A stretch of DNA of 46,056 nt from Ignavibacteria bacterium (GCA_021286645.1 JAJTBZ010000056.1:1-46056), one strand, 5' to 3'; shown: positions 27,533-37,107, counted from the stretch's first letter. A program made the numbers and translations. The notes: a model not told the origin generated them from the sequence alone.

Positions 27533-29512
27533 ATGAGGCGGTTACTATTTATTCTCTTTCTGATTCTCACATACGCAACCGGGCATTCACAGGATAACTC
27601 TGACTGCCTTGCCTGCCATGAGGATAAAACTGCAAAAACTACAAAAGACGGCAAGACCATTTCGCTTTTTGTTGAACAGAAAAGGCTTTCTGCTTCAGTT
27701 CATGCAAAACAGAAATGCATAGATTGCCACGTGGATCTCAAAGGTTCCGATTTTCCTCATACAGAAAACCCAAAACCGGCGCAGTGTCTAAGCTGCCACC
27801 CTGATGCGGTAAAACAGTATTCAGAAAGCCTTCATGGCAGGGCCAAGGCTAAAGGTGACCCGTTAGCTCCAACCTGCAAAGATTGCCATGGCAACCATGA
27901 TATCCTAAAGAAAAAAGATATTCACTCTGCAACCTTCCCCCTAAAAGTACCATTCCTTTGTGGAAAGTGCCACAAAGAAGGGTCCCCTGTGCAATTACAG
28001 AGGAACATCCCTCAATCACATATTTTCGAAAATTATTCAGAAAGTATTCATGGTGAAGGTTTACTAAAAAAAGGTCTCACGGTAGCCGCAACATGTGCTT
28101 CATGCCATACTCCTCATTTAGTTTTGCCTCATACCGATCCCCGATCGAGTATTGCACGGAAAAATATTGCTGCAACCTGTACACAGTGTCACATGGGTAT
28201 CGAAAACGTTCATCGGAAAATTATTAAAGGCGAACTTTGGGAAAAAGAAGCACATGTGCTGCCTGCCTGCGTCGATTGTCATCAGCCACATAAGGCACGA
28301 AAAGTATTCTATGACCAAGGCATGGCTGACAGCGATTGTATGAAATGTCATTCGAAATCCATTAAATCCTCCCGGGATGGCCATGTAATCCAGGTTGACC
28401 AGTCGGAATTGAAAGATTCACGTCATGCCAAAGTGGCTTGCAGCCAATGCCATGCAGCTGTTAATCCTTCAAAGGTGCGCCCATGCGAGTCAATTACTAA
28501 AAATGTTGATTGCGCTTCCTGCCATGCAGCCGTAGGCGAAGAATACAAAATGAGTACGCATGGTAAATTATTCGCTAAAAATGATAAAAACGCTCCCTTC
28601 TGCGCCGAGTGTCACGGGACCCATCATATTATGGGCAAAAAAGATTCGCGTTCGCCTATTTTCCCGACAAATATTCCAATATTATGCGCTCAATGCCACG
28701 AGAAGGATCAACCTGCCGCCCGCAGAATTCGGTATAACGATGCCAAGCTTATTGAACATTACTCTGAAAGTATTCATGGAAAAGGCCTATTGAAAAGCGG
28801 GCTGACTGTTACAGCAACCTGCACCGACTGCCATTCATCGCATAGAGAATTGCCTGCAAGTGATCCGAATTCGAGTATTAATCCGCAAAACATTGCAACC
28901 ACATGCGGCAATTGCCATAGTGGAATAAAAGAAAAATTCATGAAGAGCGTTCACTCTCCGGATATAACAAAGACAACAAAGCAATTACCGATATGCAATG
29001 ATTGTCACTCATCTCATCTAATTAAGAGAACAGATCAGAATGAATTTAAATTAGGTGTAATGACCACCTGTGGTAAGTGCCATGAAGAAATTACAAAAAC
29101 CTATTTTGAAACTTATCATGGTAAAGTTTCGCAGTTGGGGTATACGAAAACTGCAAAGTGTTATGACTGTCATGGTTCACATGAGATTTTACCGGTGAAT
29201 AATCCCGCTTCATTGTTGAGCAGGCAAAATGTTGTGAAGACCTGTCAGAAATGCCATCCGGGAGCAAATCGTCGATTTGCCGGATATTTAACTCATGCCA
29301 CACATCATGACCCGCAAAAATACCCCTGGTTATTTTTTGTATTCTGGGGTATGACTATACTTCTGGTAGGAACATTTATTGTAGCTGGAACCCACACACT
29401 GCTCTGGCTGCCACGCTCGCTGCAATGGAAAAAGCAATTACGCGAAATGGAAGCTAAAGCCGAGGAAGAAGAAAAAAACAATGAAAATACCAACGATACG
29501 GGAAAGGAATAG
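27533..29512 (+). CDS. 19-haem cytochrome c with C-terminal membrane anchor
   Basis: 659-residue exported multihaem cytochrome: signal peptide (about 1-19), nineteen CXXCH sites between residue 25 and about 570, then one membrane helix (about 600-622) and an acidic, Glu-rich tail that should face the cytoplasm. The first 90 residues and the last haem segment (CQKCHPGANRRFA) match the fused cytochrome upstream, so they are paralogues. Two internal blocks of about 120 residues (about 95-215 and 340-465) repeat each other, each with YSESIHG-type segments. With the next gene, three bases away, it probably forms a c-plus-b complex equivalent to the fused protein. A hairpin precedes its start. Confidence 0.9.
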   Translation: MRRLLFILFLILTYATGHSQDNSDCLACHEDKTAKTTKDGKTISLFVEQKRLSASVHAKQKCIDCHVDLKGSDFPHTENPKPAQCLSCHPDAVKQYSESLHGRAKAKGDPLAPTCKDCHGNHDILKKKDIHSATFPLKVPFLCGKCHKEGSPVQLQRNIPQSHIFENYSESIHGEGLLKKGLTVAATCASCHTPHLVLPHTDPRSSIARKNIAATCTQCHMGIENVHRKIIKGELWEKEAHVLPACVDCHQPHKARKVFYDQGMADSDCMKCHSKSIKSSRDGHVIQVDQSELKDSRHAKVACSQCHAAVNPSKVRPCESITKNVDCASCHAAVGEEYKMSTHGKLFAKNDKNAPFCAECHGTHHIMGKKDSRSPIFPTNIPILCAQCHEKDQPAARRIRYNDAKLIEHYSESIHGKGLLKSGLTVTATCTDCHSSHRELPASDPNSSINPQNIATTCGNCHSGIKEKFMKSVHSPDITKTTKQLPICNDCHSSHLIKRTDQNEFKLGVMTTCGKCHEEITKTYFETYHGKVSQLGYTKTAKCYDCHGSHEILPVNNPASLLSRQNVVKTCQKCHPGANRRFAGYLTHATHHDPQKYPWLFFVFWGMTILLVGTFIVAGTHTLLWLPRSLQWKKQLREMEAKAEEEEKNNENTNDTGKE

Positions 29513-29515
29513 GAA

Positions 29516-30355
29516 ATGAGTAACAAAGTAAAATTACAGTTCCAACGTTTTACCCGTACACAACGAGTGTTGCATATACTCATGATTGTTAGTTTTATCA
29601 GCCTTGCACTAACCGGTATGACCTTAAAATTCGCATATACCAGCTGGGCAGTTTTTCTCTCACACCTACTGGGAGGCTTTGAAACCGCCGGCAATATACA
29701 TCGTTTCGCTGCAACTATTATGGTAGGCATTTTTATAACTCATTTGGCCGACCTGATCCGAATGAAAAAACATGAATTGCATTCGTGGAAGGCACTTCTT
29801 ATCGGGCCGGATGCTATGATGTTTAATAAAAAGGACTGGGAGGACCTGGTAGCTTCGCTGAAATGGTTCCTGGGTAAGGGACCGCGCCCCGAATACGGCA
29901 GGTGGACATATTGGGAAAAATTCGACTACTTCGCGGTGTTTTGGGGTATCTTTGTTATTGGTTCAACAGGAGCTACCTTATGGTTTCCTGAAATCTTTAC
30001 CCGCGTTTTACCGGGATGGGCGCTTAACGTGGCAACAATTATTCATAGCGATGAGGCATTGCTTGCTACAGGATTTATATTCACCGTGCATTTCTTCAAC
30101 ACTCATTTACGGCCGGAAAAGTTTCCTATGGATATTGTAATTTTCACCGGTCGTATGTCACTTGAAGAATTCAAACTCGACCGCCCTCTGGAATATAAGG
30201 CTCTGGTCGATTCAGGTGAGTTAGAAAAATATTTAGTCGAACCATACCAACCAATTGTAATTCAGGCAATTCAGGTTTTCGGCTGGGGAGCATTATCATT
30301 AGGATTTTTCATTGTTATTTGGATCATTTACGCAATGATATTCGCGTATAGGTAA
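29516..30355 (+). CDS. Cytochrome b membrane subunit (HydC/FdnI-like)
   Basis: 279-residue membrane protein with four core helices plus one at the C-terminus (about 250-275). Helix histidines that can bind two b haems are visible in QRVLHILMIV, GNIHRFAAT, GIFITHLADL, TIIHSDEALL and TVHFFNTH. It aligns well by eye with the C-terminal domain of the fused cytochrome (for example YWEKFDYFAVFWGIFVIGSTG against YVEKAEYWALIWGTFVMTATG). It probably oxidises menaquinol and feeds the 19-haem subunit encoded three bases upstream. The NapC-like gene starts 10 bases downstream, so the three are one translational block. Confidence 0.9.
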   Translation: MSNKVKLQFQRFTRTQRVLHILMIVSFISLALTGMTLKFAYTSWAVFLSHLLGGFETAGNIHRFAATIMVGIFITHLADLIRMKKHELHSWKALLIGPDAMMFNKKDWEDLVASLKWFLGKGPRPEYGRWTYWEKFDYFAVFWGIFVIGSTGATLWFPEIFTRVLPGWALNVATIIHSDEALLATGFIFTVHFFNTHLRPEKFPMDIVIFTGRMSLEEFKLDRPLEYKALVDSGELEKYLVEPYQPIVIQAIQVFGWGALSLGFFIVIWIIYAMIFAYR

Positions 30356-30365
30356 GAGGTATTCT

Positions 30366-31859
30366 ATGAAGAAAAGATTTCCCGATATTGTCTATAACTC
30401 TGTTTCACTCATCGGTGCAATTATAGCCCTGATAGCCGCCGAATTAATATTTTTTCTCACGGTAATCGAGTTCTTTGCACGAAATCAAAAACCGTATATG
30501 GGCATAGTGACATTCATTATACTTCCGGGGATTTTGATATTTGGACTATTATTAATTGCATACGGCATCTTCAGAGAGTACAAAAAGAAAAAAGCCGGAA
30601 AAGCTACGGGAAAGCAGCTCCCCATTATTGATTTGAATAATCCGCGCCAACGTACAGCAGTTACATTTTTCGCATTTGGAACAGTTATTTTACTTGCTGC
30701 CTCGGCAGTTGGAAGTTTTAAGGCTTATGAGTACACCGATTCAGATGAATTTTGCGGTACACTCTGCCACACAGTTATGAAACCTGAATATACTGCCTAT
30801 AAACACTCTCCCCACTCCAAAGTTGGTTGTGTACAATGCCATATTGGGTCAGGAGCAGGTTGGTTTGTCCGTTCTAAAATTTCAGGTTCTTATCAGGTGT
30901 ACTCTGTTCTATTCAATAAGTACTCTCGGCCAATTCCAACTCCGATAGAGAACCTTCGCCCGGCTCAGGAAACTTGCGAACAATGCCATTGGCCAAAACA
31001 CTTTTATAGTGAAAAGCTGGTTAAGGTAAATCACTTTCTTCCCGATGAAAACAATACCAGATCGGGTATTTCAATGCTTTTAAAAGTTGGCGGCGGTAAC
31101 AGTCAAACCGGCAATACTTATGGAATTCACTGGCAAATGAATATCGCGAACGATGTTTGGTATTATGCTTCAGACGAATCCCGGCAGACAATTCCCTATG
31201 TTAAATTTATCAACAAGGAAACAAAAAAGGTAAAAGAGTTTATTACTGATGGCTTCACTCTGACACCCGATAAAGAAAAGCAATTACGCAAAATGGATTG
31301 CATCGACTGCCACAATAGGCCCTCGCATATTTACAATCCACCCGATAAGATGATTAATCTCTCGATGTCTAATGGCACTATAGATACCTCTCTTCCTTAT
31401 ATGAAATCTATGGCGGTACAGGTTCTTGAAGAAAAGTATTTGAATACAGGCGAAGCTATGAGCAGAATTCCGGTGCTTATCAAAGATTTTTATTCGAATC
31501 ATTACCCTGAGCTACTACGTCAAAAGAGTTCAGATATAGATAAAAGTATTGATGCAATAAAAAATATCTACGCGAATAACTATTTTCCTGAAATGAATGT
31601 CAGTTGGAAACAGTTTCCAAACAATTTGGGCCATACATATTCCGATGGCTGCTTCCGCTGCCATGACAACAAGCATTTCGATAAAGAAAAAAAATCGATA
31701 ACCAATGATTGCAATAGTTGTCACACTATTCTAGAGCAATACACACCTGAATCAGGCTCCCAGGTATCAATGAAAGGCCTCGCGTATGCTCACCCTGGAG
31801 GATTGACCGGCAATATTCGAAATCAGAAATGCAGCGATTGTCATAGCCACACTAAATGA
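30366..31859 (+). CDS. NapC/NirT-type multihaem cytochrome, three-helix and seven-haem (ImcH-like)
   Basis: 497-residue inner-membrane cytochrome. Three membrane helices (about 9-38, 46-68 and 97-117) come before the haem region. Six CXXCH sites are visible (CVQCH 155-159, CEQCH 204-208, then CIDCH, CFRCH, CNSCH, CSDCH) plus a CX3CH site, CGTLCH at 130-135, in the place of NapC haem 1. NapC/NirT proteins oxidise menaquinol. Three helices and seven haems match Geobacter ImcH, needed for high-potential extracellular acceptors. AGAGG precedes the ATG and a strong terminator follows, so this closes the cluster. Whether the CX3CH site carries haem is not certain. Confidence 0.88.
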   Translation: MKKRFPDIVYNSVSLIGAIIALIAAELIFFLTVIEFFARNQKPYMGIVTFIILPGILIFGLLLIAYGIFREYKKKKAGKATGKQLPIIDLNNPRQRTAVTFFAFGTVILLAASAVGSFKAYEYTDSDEFCGTLCHTVMKPEYTAYKHSPHSKVGCVQCHIGSGAGWFVRSKISGSYQVYSVLFNKYSRPIPTPIENLRPAQETCEQCHWPKHFYSEKLVKVNHFLPDENNTRSGISMLLKVGGGNSQTGNTYGIHWQMNIANDVWYYASDESRQTIPYVKFINKETKKVKEFITDGFTLTPDKEKQLRKMDCIDCHNRPSHIYNPPDKMINLSMSNGTIDTSLPYMKSMAVQVLEEKYLNTGEAMSRIPVLIKDFYSNHYPELLRQKSSDIDKSIDAIKNIYANNYFPEMNVSWKQFPNNLGHTYSDGCFRCHDNKHFDKEKKSITNDCNSCHTILEQYTPESGSQVSMKGLAYAHPGGLTGNIRNQKCSDCHSHTK

Positions 31860-31902
31860 TATGAGAACCGTTACAAAGACTCTTTTTAAAAATCATCTTT
31901 AT

Positions 31903-31927
31903 GAGGCCCCCGGGGCCTCTTTTTTTG
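31903..31927 (+). terminator. Strong intrinsic terminator of the cytochrome cluster
   Basis: GC-only core palindrome (GAGGCCC with GGGCCTC, 31903-31919) directly followed by eight T. A second small hairpin (GTCACC/GGTGAC, 31927-31944) abuts it. The rest of the gap up to 32120 holds no gene. Confidence 0.9.
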
Positions 31928-32120
31928 TCACCCTTCAAGGTGACATTAATATGGACATTCATTCAGAAAATGACTATATTAGAAAAGAATTGCTTATCAA
32001 CTTCTGTAATTACGTGGCTGCCATCCAATAATAATATTTATGCTATTAATGCACCGCGTTGAATAACGAAGTGTTGATAACTTTTCTCGTATTTCTTAAT
32101 AAAAAATATATGGCACTGAT

Positions 32121-34220
32121 ATGTTTAATACTACTTTAACAAATTTCAATGAATCCGGTTCAGTAGTGAGCATGGAATCATCGCAGAGTTCGACTCATGG
32201 TTTACGAGGCATTTTTTGGGGATCTCTCATGTTCATATTTTGCATCGTTGCTTCTCCGGCAGCGTATGCTCAAAACTGGCTTGCTGTAGATTCAGTTTTT
32301 CATCCTACGGGTATATCTCCAAAAAACTTTTCATCTCCATTTTTTGCCGATATCGATAACGATGGGCTACCCGATTTATTTCTGGGTGGTAATGGTGATA
32401 TCCTGGAGTATTATAAAAATGTAAGTACCGCCCAAACACCTATGTTCAGACGGGATACATCTCTGCTTGCATCGATTTATGCAAACGGTACGCAATATAC
32501 AAACCATGATTATCCGGTGCTTTGTGATTTGGACGGTGATGGTGATCTGGATTTAATTATCGGCGGGTTCAATGGACTTCTCTATTACGAAAATATCGGC
32601 TCTGTTTCTAAGGCTGAATTTAAATTAGTGGATACAATGTTTACCGCAATAAATGCAATAATCGGCAATGATGCCCGCCCTGCATTTGTTGATATAGACG
32701 GTGATGGTGACCTTGATTTATTTCTTGGCATTGGTGAATCGTTGCTTGGCGGCCCCACAGCGGGAATTACCATGGCCTTTAGAAACGTCGGCACAAAAAC
32801 ACATCCCTATTTCGTACAGGATGATGCCCTGGTTGCCGGAGTTGCTGATATTGGCATGAATTCTTTTCCCGCGTTTGCAGATATAGACGGCGATGGTGAT
32901 TATGACATGCTTCTGGGAAGAGACCTGACAAATTTTGTTTTTTATAGGAATGTAGGCACAAAGACAGCCCCGGTATGGCAGGATAACTCGTCCATTTTCC
33001 AGGCAGCTAACACGGCCAACTACTGGAAAGTGCCGGTTTTATTCGATTACAATAAGGACGGTAAGGTAGATCTAATTTTTGGAACTGATGATGGAACGCT
33101 TTACTACTACCAAAATGTTGGCTCAACAGCCGTACCGGCATGGCAGCAAAATTCCTCGTTATTTTACGTGATAAAAACAAGTGGGAATTCTCCTACAGTT
33201 TCTTTGGGTGACTTTGATAAAGATGGCGATTTGGATATGTTGTGTGGAAACTGGCTGGGGAAATTTGAGTATTTTAAGAATGAAGGGACAAATAAGAAAC
33301 CCCTCTTCAGGCCAACAACTGCTTCTTTTTCCAATATCAGCGTAAGTTCATATTGCAGTCCTATCTTTGTTGATATTGATAAAGACGGGGATTTGGACAT
33401 TCTTACCGGCGGGTTAAATGGCAAACTTCGGTTGTTCATCAACAACAATGGGTCTTTCGCAGAAGACGGAACAATTTTTTCTGCAATAAATGTAAATGGT
33501 TCAAGTATGCCTGCCATGGCCGATATAGATGGTGATGGAGATCTCGATTTACTTGTTGGAGCAGAAAACAGTACGGACACCCATTTTTATGAGAATAAAG
33601 GGAACAATGTTTTTGTACAAAATGATACTTTAATGACAGGAGTTACCTTCCAAAATGATGCCCGCCCTACATTTTACGATGTTGATAATGACGGCGATTA
33701 TGATCTGGTAATCGGTGGACGTTTCGGCGATATTTATTACTATGAGAATATAGGTACCGCTAAAAAACCGGTGTGGAAAGAAAATACCACATTATTTGCC
33801 GGTATAAGCGCCGGTCAAAGCCCCTCGGTAGGATTTGGAGATCTTGACGGCGATAAACGCCCCGATATGATATTGGCACAGTACAATGGCAGTCTTGGTT
33901 TTTATAAGAACATGTTTGCCCCGGTAAGTGTACTGAATTCCGGCGCATCACGGAAAGCTTCCTATGTGCTTCATCAGAACTACCCGAACCCATTCAACCC
34001 CAGTACAACAATACGTTATTCTCTTCAGGCGAATGAGCGCGTTCAGGTAAAGATTTTTAATGCTTTGGGTAAACAGGTAGCGGAAGTTGTTAATGAAGAA
34101 CAAGCGGCCGGCGAGCATTCTATTATCTGGAATGCAGGTAAGTTTGCTTCAGGTGTATATTATTATCACCTGATTACCCCTTCGCATCAGGAATCGAAAA
34201 AAATGGTGCTAATAAAGTAA
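32121..34220 (+). CDS. FG-GAP/VCBS repeat protein with T9SS sorting domain
   Basis: Secreted protein of up to 699 residues. A signal-like segment lies at about 33-51 (FWGSLMFIFCIVASPAAYAQ); the true start could be a later Met such as Met18. Ten FG-GAP/VCBS repeats follow, each with a calcium-type DxDxDG loop (for example DIDGDGDLDLFLG), forming a beta-propeller. The last ~85 residues are a type IX secretion C-terminal domain (NYPNPFNPSTTIRY ... SKKMVLIK), so the protein is probably exported and attached to the cell surface. Role likely adhesion or ligand binding. It lies just after the cytochrome cluster but behind a strong terminator, so any link is unproven. Confidence 0.92.
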   Translation: MFNTTLTNFNESGSVVSMESSQSSTHGLRGIFWGSLMFIFCIVASPAAYAQNWLAVDSVFHPTGISPKNFSSPFFADIDNDGLPDLFLGGNGDILEYYKNVSTAQTPMFRRDTSLLASIYANGTQYTNHDYPVLCDLDGDGDLDLIIGGFNGLLYYENIGSVSKAEFKLVDTMFTAINAIIGNDARPAFVDIDGDGDLDLFLGIGESLLGGPTAGITMAFRNVGTKTHPYFVQDDALVAGVADIGMNSFPAFADIDGDGDYDMLLGRDLTNFVFYRNVGTKTAPVWQDNSSIFQAANTANYWKVPVLFDYNKDGKVDLIFGTDDGTLYYYQNVGSTAVPAWQQNSSLFYVIKTSGNSPTVSLGDFDKDGDLDMLCGNWLGKFEYFKNEGTNKKPLFRPTTASFSNISVSSYCSPIFVDIDKDGDLDILTGGLNGKLRLFINNNGSFAEDGTIFSAINVNGSSMPAMADIDGDGDLDLLVGAENSTDTHFYENKGNNVFVQNDTLMTGVTFQNDARPTFYDVDNDGDYDLVIGGRFGDIYYYENIGTAKKPVWKENTTLFAGISAGQSPSVGFGDLDGDKRPDMILAQYNGSLGFYKNMFAPVSVLNSGASRKASYVLHQNYPNPFNPSTTIRYSLQANERVQVKIFNALGKQVAEVVNEEQAAGEHSIIWNAGKFASGVYYYHLITPSHQESKKMVLIK

Positions 34221-34238
34221 TTTCAGCGAATTAATAAA

Positions 34239-34276
34239 ATAAGGCGGCATCAGTTTCTTCACCGATGCCGCCTTAT
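34239..34276. terminator. Bidirectional hairpin terminator between convergent genes
   Basis: Perfect 13-base stem (34239-34251 with 34264-34276) with a 12-base loop, between the FG-GAP gene and the convergent Wzi-like gene. T-rich tracts follow on both strands, better on the minus strand. Confidence 0.75.
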
Positions 34277-34321
34277 CCATTTTAAATGGTGTAAAGTTCT
34301 GTTGAATATTTATTCTTATGG

Positions 34322-35968
34322 CTATAACAATACTGTCAAACTCCCCCAACCAACCCAGTATTTTTGTTCCTGGTTATTATGCAGAGAGTTATTTTTATTA
34401 ATTATCTGTACGTGAATTATATAATTAATAATCGGTTCGTATGATGCTGCAAACTGAAAGGTTCGGTAATACTCCCTGTCACCATCCATAAAATGAAGAT
34501 GATCAGCATCCATTGTACGCTGACCGAGTTGAATATCACCTCCAACATTAATTATCCTGTTCGTATTCCGGTCGAATGGATTAGCACCATGCAGCCTGTA
34601 TGTGTATGTAGCATTCAACACGAGTCGCGAGGTGCATTGATACTGTATATCAGCAGTAAGGATCGCGCTGTTCGGATCTGTATCCATACCCATATTATAC
34701 CCGGCGTTTGTAAAATTAGATTCCGGTAACCGATGAGTAAAAACATAAGGTTCTATATGTGTGTACTGAAGTGAAACCCGGATAGGAGCAATCGGATATA
34801 GCTGATAATTATCCATACAGAAAGACCACAATGTTTGGTTGCCAATCCAGCCGGTACCAATCTTACTATAGTCAATATCATCAAAAAGAAGGAACCCGCT
34901 TAATTTAACTCCCGGGAAAGTATTATTTGCAGCATCAAAAAACAACATAGAATTATCTCTATCCTGTCCATTATGCTCAACGGTTTTATAGAATGCAAAA
35001 GGATTTAAGTATCCAAAATCTACCGGCCTGTTCGCGTATATTATCAATTCACCCGCACCAAAAGAAAAATCCCTGGAGACATGAAACCCAAGTCGGTGAT
35101 AACCAACATATTTTTCCTCCACCACATTAATTCCTCCGGTTATACTATCGGATAATTGGGATTTTCTCCCCTGGATTTTTCCATGCATGAATGAATACTC
35201 AAATCGCCCGAACTGAATATGTAAGGAGAGATAATCAAACATCGGTGAATTTTCACCGAGTACAAATTTATCTATGCCTCTGCCGGTAATGTACCGGTCA
35301 CGTCCAAATTTACATTGTATAGCATCAAAATCAAGAGTTGCATATCCCATTGTTTCATCGAAGAATGTTTCTTCGGGTTTTTCGTTCAACTTCCAGTTCT
35401 GCTCGAACCGGTGAAAGAGCAAAGCCGCATTTTTATCGCCTTTCAACACTCCGTTATCGGCTTGCAGGTAAAATCCTAAATGATTTAACAGAGTACCACG
35501 AACCACACCCCCGAAGCCTGTATAGAATGCACGGTAATTATTATCCTGCTGACGTGATATAATACTTCCGCCCTCACCGATAAAATTTATAAAGACCGAG
35601 TTTTTCAGAGAATCTGTATACGTGTATAAATAATGAAGTGAATCTTCCAAAAGATTATATTTAGCGCCACCAAATAATTGCTGTGCTCCGGGTAATCCTT
35701 TTATCTCAAAATTGAATTCTGTGAGTAAATCTTTTAGCATAGCAACATCGGTAATTGATAATCCTTCCTTCCCCGATAAAGATTGCAGGTAGCCGGCTAT
35801 TTGTTTTCGTGGTAAGGGAATTTCAAAAGGGTCATAATCGGGTAAATAATGAAGTGCACTCATCCTTTCGAGGAAACCGTAAACCTTATGATTTACCGGA
35901 ACATGCTCAGCCTGAGCCAGAAGGAATATGTTGATTAAAATAACAAGGGAAATACAAATTCGTTTCAT
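34322..35968 (-). CDS. Wzi-like outer-membrane capsule assembly protein
   Basis: 548-residue protein with signal peptide (about 1-20) and a strand-rich body that resembles the Wzi capsule-assembly family: an N-terminal helical segment (VYGFLERMSALHYLPDYDPFEIPLPRK), then GRDRYITGRGIDKFVLGENSPMFDYL, a hallmark-like stretch where Wzi proteins have GR...WG...LS.NA. The rest fits an 18-strand-type barrel. The expected role is anchoring surface polysaccharide in the outer membrane. The frame opens earlier at 35995, but ATG 35968 is preceded by GGAG at eight bases and gives a clean signal peptide. No capsule genes are adjacent. Confidence 0.75.
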   Translation of the reverse strand: MKRICISLVILINIFLLAQAEHVPVNHKVYGFLERMSALHYLPDYDPFEIPLPRKQIAGYLQSLSGKEGLSITDVAMLKDLLTEFNFEIKGLPGAQQLFGGAKYNLLEDSLHYLYTYTDSLKNSVFINFIGEGGSIISRQQDNNYRAFYTGFGGVVRGTLLNHLGFYLQADNGVLKGDKNAALLFHRFEQNWKLNEKPEETFFDETMGYATLDFDAIQCKFGRDRYITGRGIDKFVLGENSPMFDYLSLHIQFGRFEYSFMHGKIQGRKSQLSDSITGGINVVEEKYVGYHRLGFHVSRDFSFGAGELIIYANRPVDFGYLNPFAFYKTVEHNGQDRDNSMLFFDAANNTFPGVKLSGFLLFDDIDYSKIGTGWIGNQTLWSFCMDNYQLYPIAPIRVSLQYTHIEPYVFTHRLPESNFTNAGYNMGMDTDPNSAILTADIQYQCTSRLVLNATYTYRLHGANPFDRNTNRIINVGGDIQLGQRTMDADHLHFMDGDREYYRTFQFAASYEPIINYIIHVQIINKNNSLHNNQEQKYWVGWGSLTVLL

Positions 35969-36118
35969 TCGATAACTCCATGGGTCAATAGGCACTATTT
36001 GTCACCCTGCATTCTTGCTATACGGGCAAGGAAAAACAGGAAGAATCGCGAATGAAATTACAAATATTTTTCGTTTTTTCTGCCAAATATCCGGTGGGTA
36101 ATAATAAGTATATCATGT

Positions 36119-36140
36119 GGGGATGCACTCCTGCATCCCC
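36119..36140. repeat. Hairpin downstream of cysK
   Basis: Perfect nine-base stem (36119-36127 with 36132-36140) with a four-base loop, 18 bases past the cysK stop. No T run follows on the minus strand, so termination strength is doubtful; it may protect the mRNA 3' end. Confidence 0.5.
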
Positions 36141-36158
36141 ATCCCTTCAAGAATCGGA

Positions 36159-37070
36159 TTAAAATAATCCTTCAACTGAAAGGTACCTCTCTCCCGTATC
36201 GTAATTGAATGTAAGAATCCTGCTGCCGGCTGGTACTTCGGGAAGCAATTTTGCAACTGCCGCCAATGATGCGCCGGAAGATATGCCAATAAATAATCCC
36301 TCTTCTGTTGCCGCGCGGCGCGTATATTCGAAAGCCTCATCCTTACCAACTTTTATTATGCCGTCAATCAATTCTCTTTGTAAAATTGAAGGAACGAACC
36401 CGGCACCAATTCCTTGTAAAGGATGTGGCGCGGGGCTGCCGCCGCTTAACACGGGCGAGAGTTCCGGCTCTACCGCAAATACTTTCAAGGCGGGGAATTT
36501 TTCTTTTAAAAGATCCGCAACACCGGAAATATGTCCGCCGGTACCAACACCGGTAACCAAATAATCAATGCCCTCGGGGAAATCCGCATAAATTTCAGCA
36601 GCTGTTGTTGCTCGGTGTACAGCGCTATTAGCGAGATTATCAAATTGCATTGGTATCCATACTTTTTCATTCTGTGCTGCAATTTCCCGTGCTTTTTCAA
36701 TTGCTCCCTTCATTCCTTTCTCCCTCGGCGTCAATTCCAGTTTAGCGCCATAGGCAGCCATTAAGCGCCTACGTTCAATAGACATGGACTCCGGCATCAC
36801 CAGAATAAGTTCGTACCCTTTTACTGCTGCTACCATTGCTAAACCAATTCCGGTATTCCCTGAAGTCGGTTCAACAATAATACTATCGGGTTTTAGTACT
36901 CCTTTTTTTTCTGCATCTTCTATCATTGCCAGTGCAATGCGGTCTTTTATACTTCCGCCCGGATTAGATTTTTCGAGTTTCACCCATACTTCGCTGCCAC
37001 CTTGAAATAATTTCTGTAACCGCAAGTGTGGTGTATTTCCTATACCTTCGAGAATCGATTGAATTTTCAT
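36159..37070 (-). CDS. cysK: Cysteine synthase (O-acetylserine sulfhydrylase)
   Basis: PLP enzyme that makes L-cysteine from O-acetylserine and sulfide. The 303-residue protein has the Schiff-base Lys42 in NPGGSIKDR, the substrate loop PTSGNTG at 68-74, the phosphate-binding GTGGH loop near 174, and the C-terminal serine in GISSGAS near 262. Full length, no anomalies. AAGGAG lies four bases before the ATG. The 180 bases upstream encode a Cys-rich leader ORF and an intrinsic terminator with an alternative antiterminator fold, so transcription into cysK is very probably controlled by cysteine supply. Two PLP enzymes of sulfur amino acid metabolism lie divergently. Confidence 0.96.
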   Translation of the reverse strand: MKIQSILEGIGNTPHLRLQKLFQGGSEVWVKLEKSNPGGSIKDRIALAMIEDAEKKGVLKPDSIIVEPTSGNTGIGLAMVAAVKGYELILVMPESMSIERRRLMAAYGAKLELTPREKGMKGAIEKAREIAAQNEKVWIPMQFDNLANSAVHRATTAAEIYADFPEGIDYLVTGVGTGGHISGVADLLKEKFPALKVFAVEPELSPVLSGGSPAPHPLQGIGAGFVPSILQRELIDGIIKVGKDEAFEYTRRAATEEGLFIGISSGASLAAVAKLLPEVPAGSRILTFNYDTGERYLSVEGLF

Positions 37071-37107
37071 AATACTCCTTGTATTGTTTGTTTATTGAAT
37101 AATCAGC

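Noticed and set aside
32121-34220. FG-GAP protein as part of the cytochrome machinery
   Set aside because: A strong terminator and 260 bases separate it from the cluster, and it has no haem motif; adjacency alone is not evidence.
34322-35968. Wzi-like barrel as the MtrB-type porin of an electron conduit
   Set aside because: The sequence resembles Wzi capsule proteins, it is on the opposite strand, and no decahaem partner is beside it.
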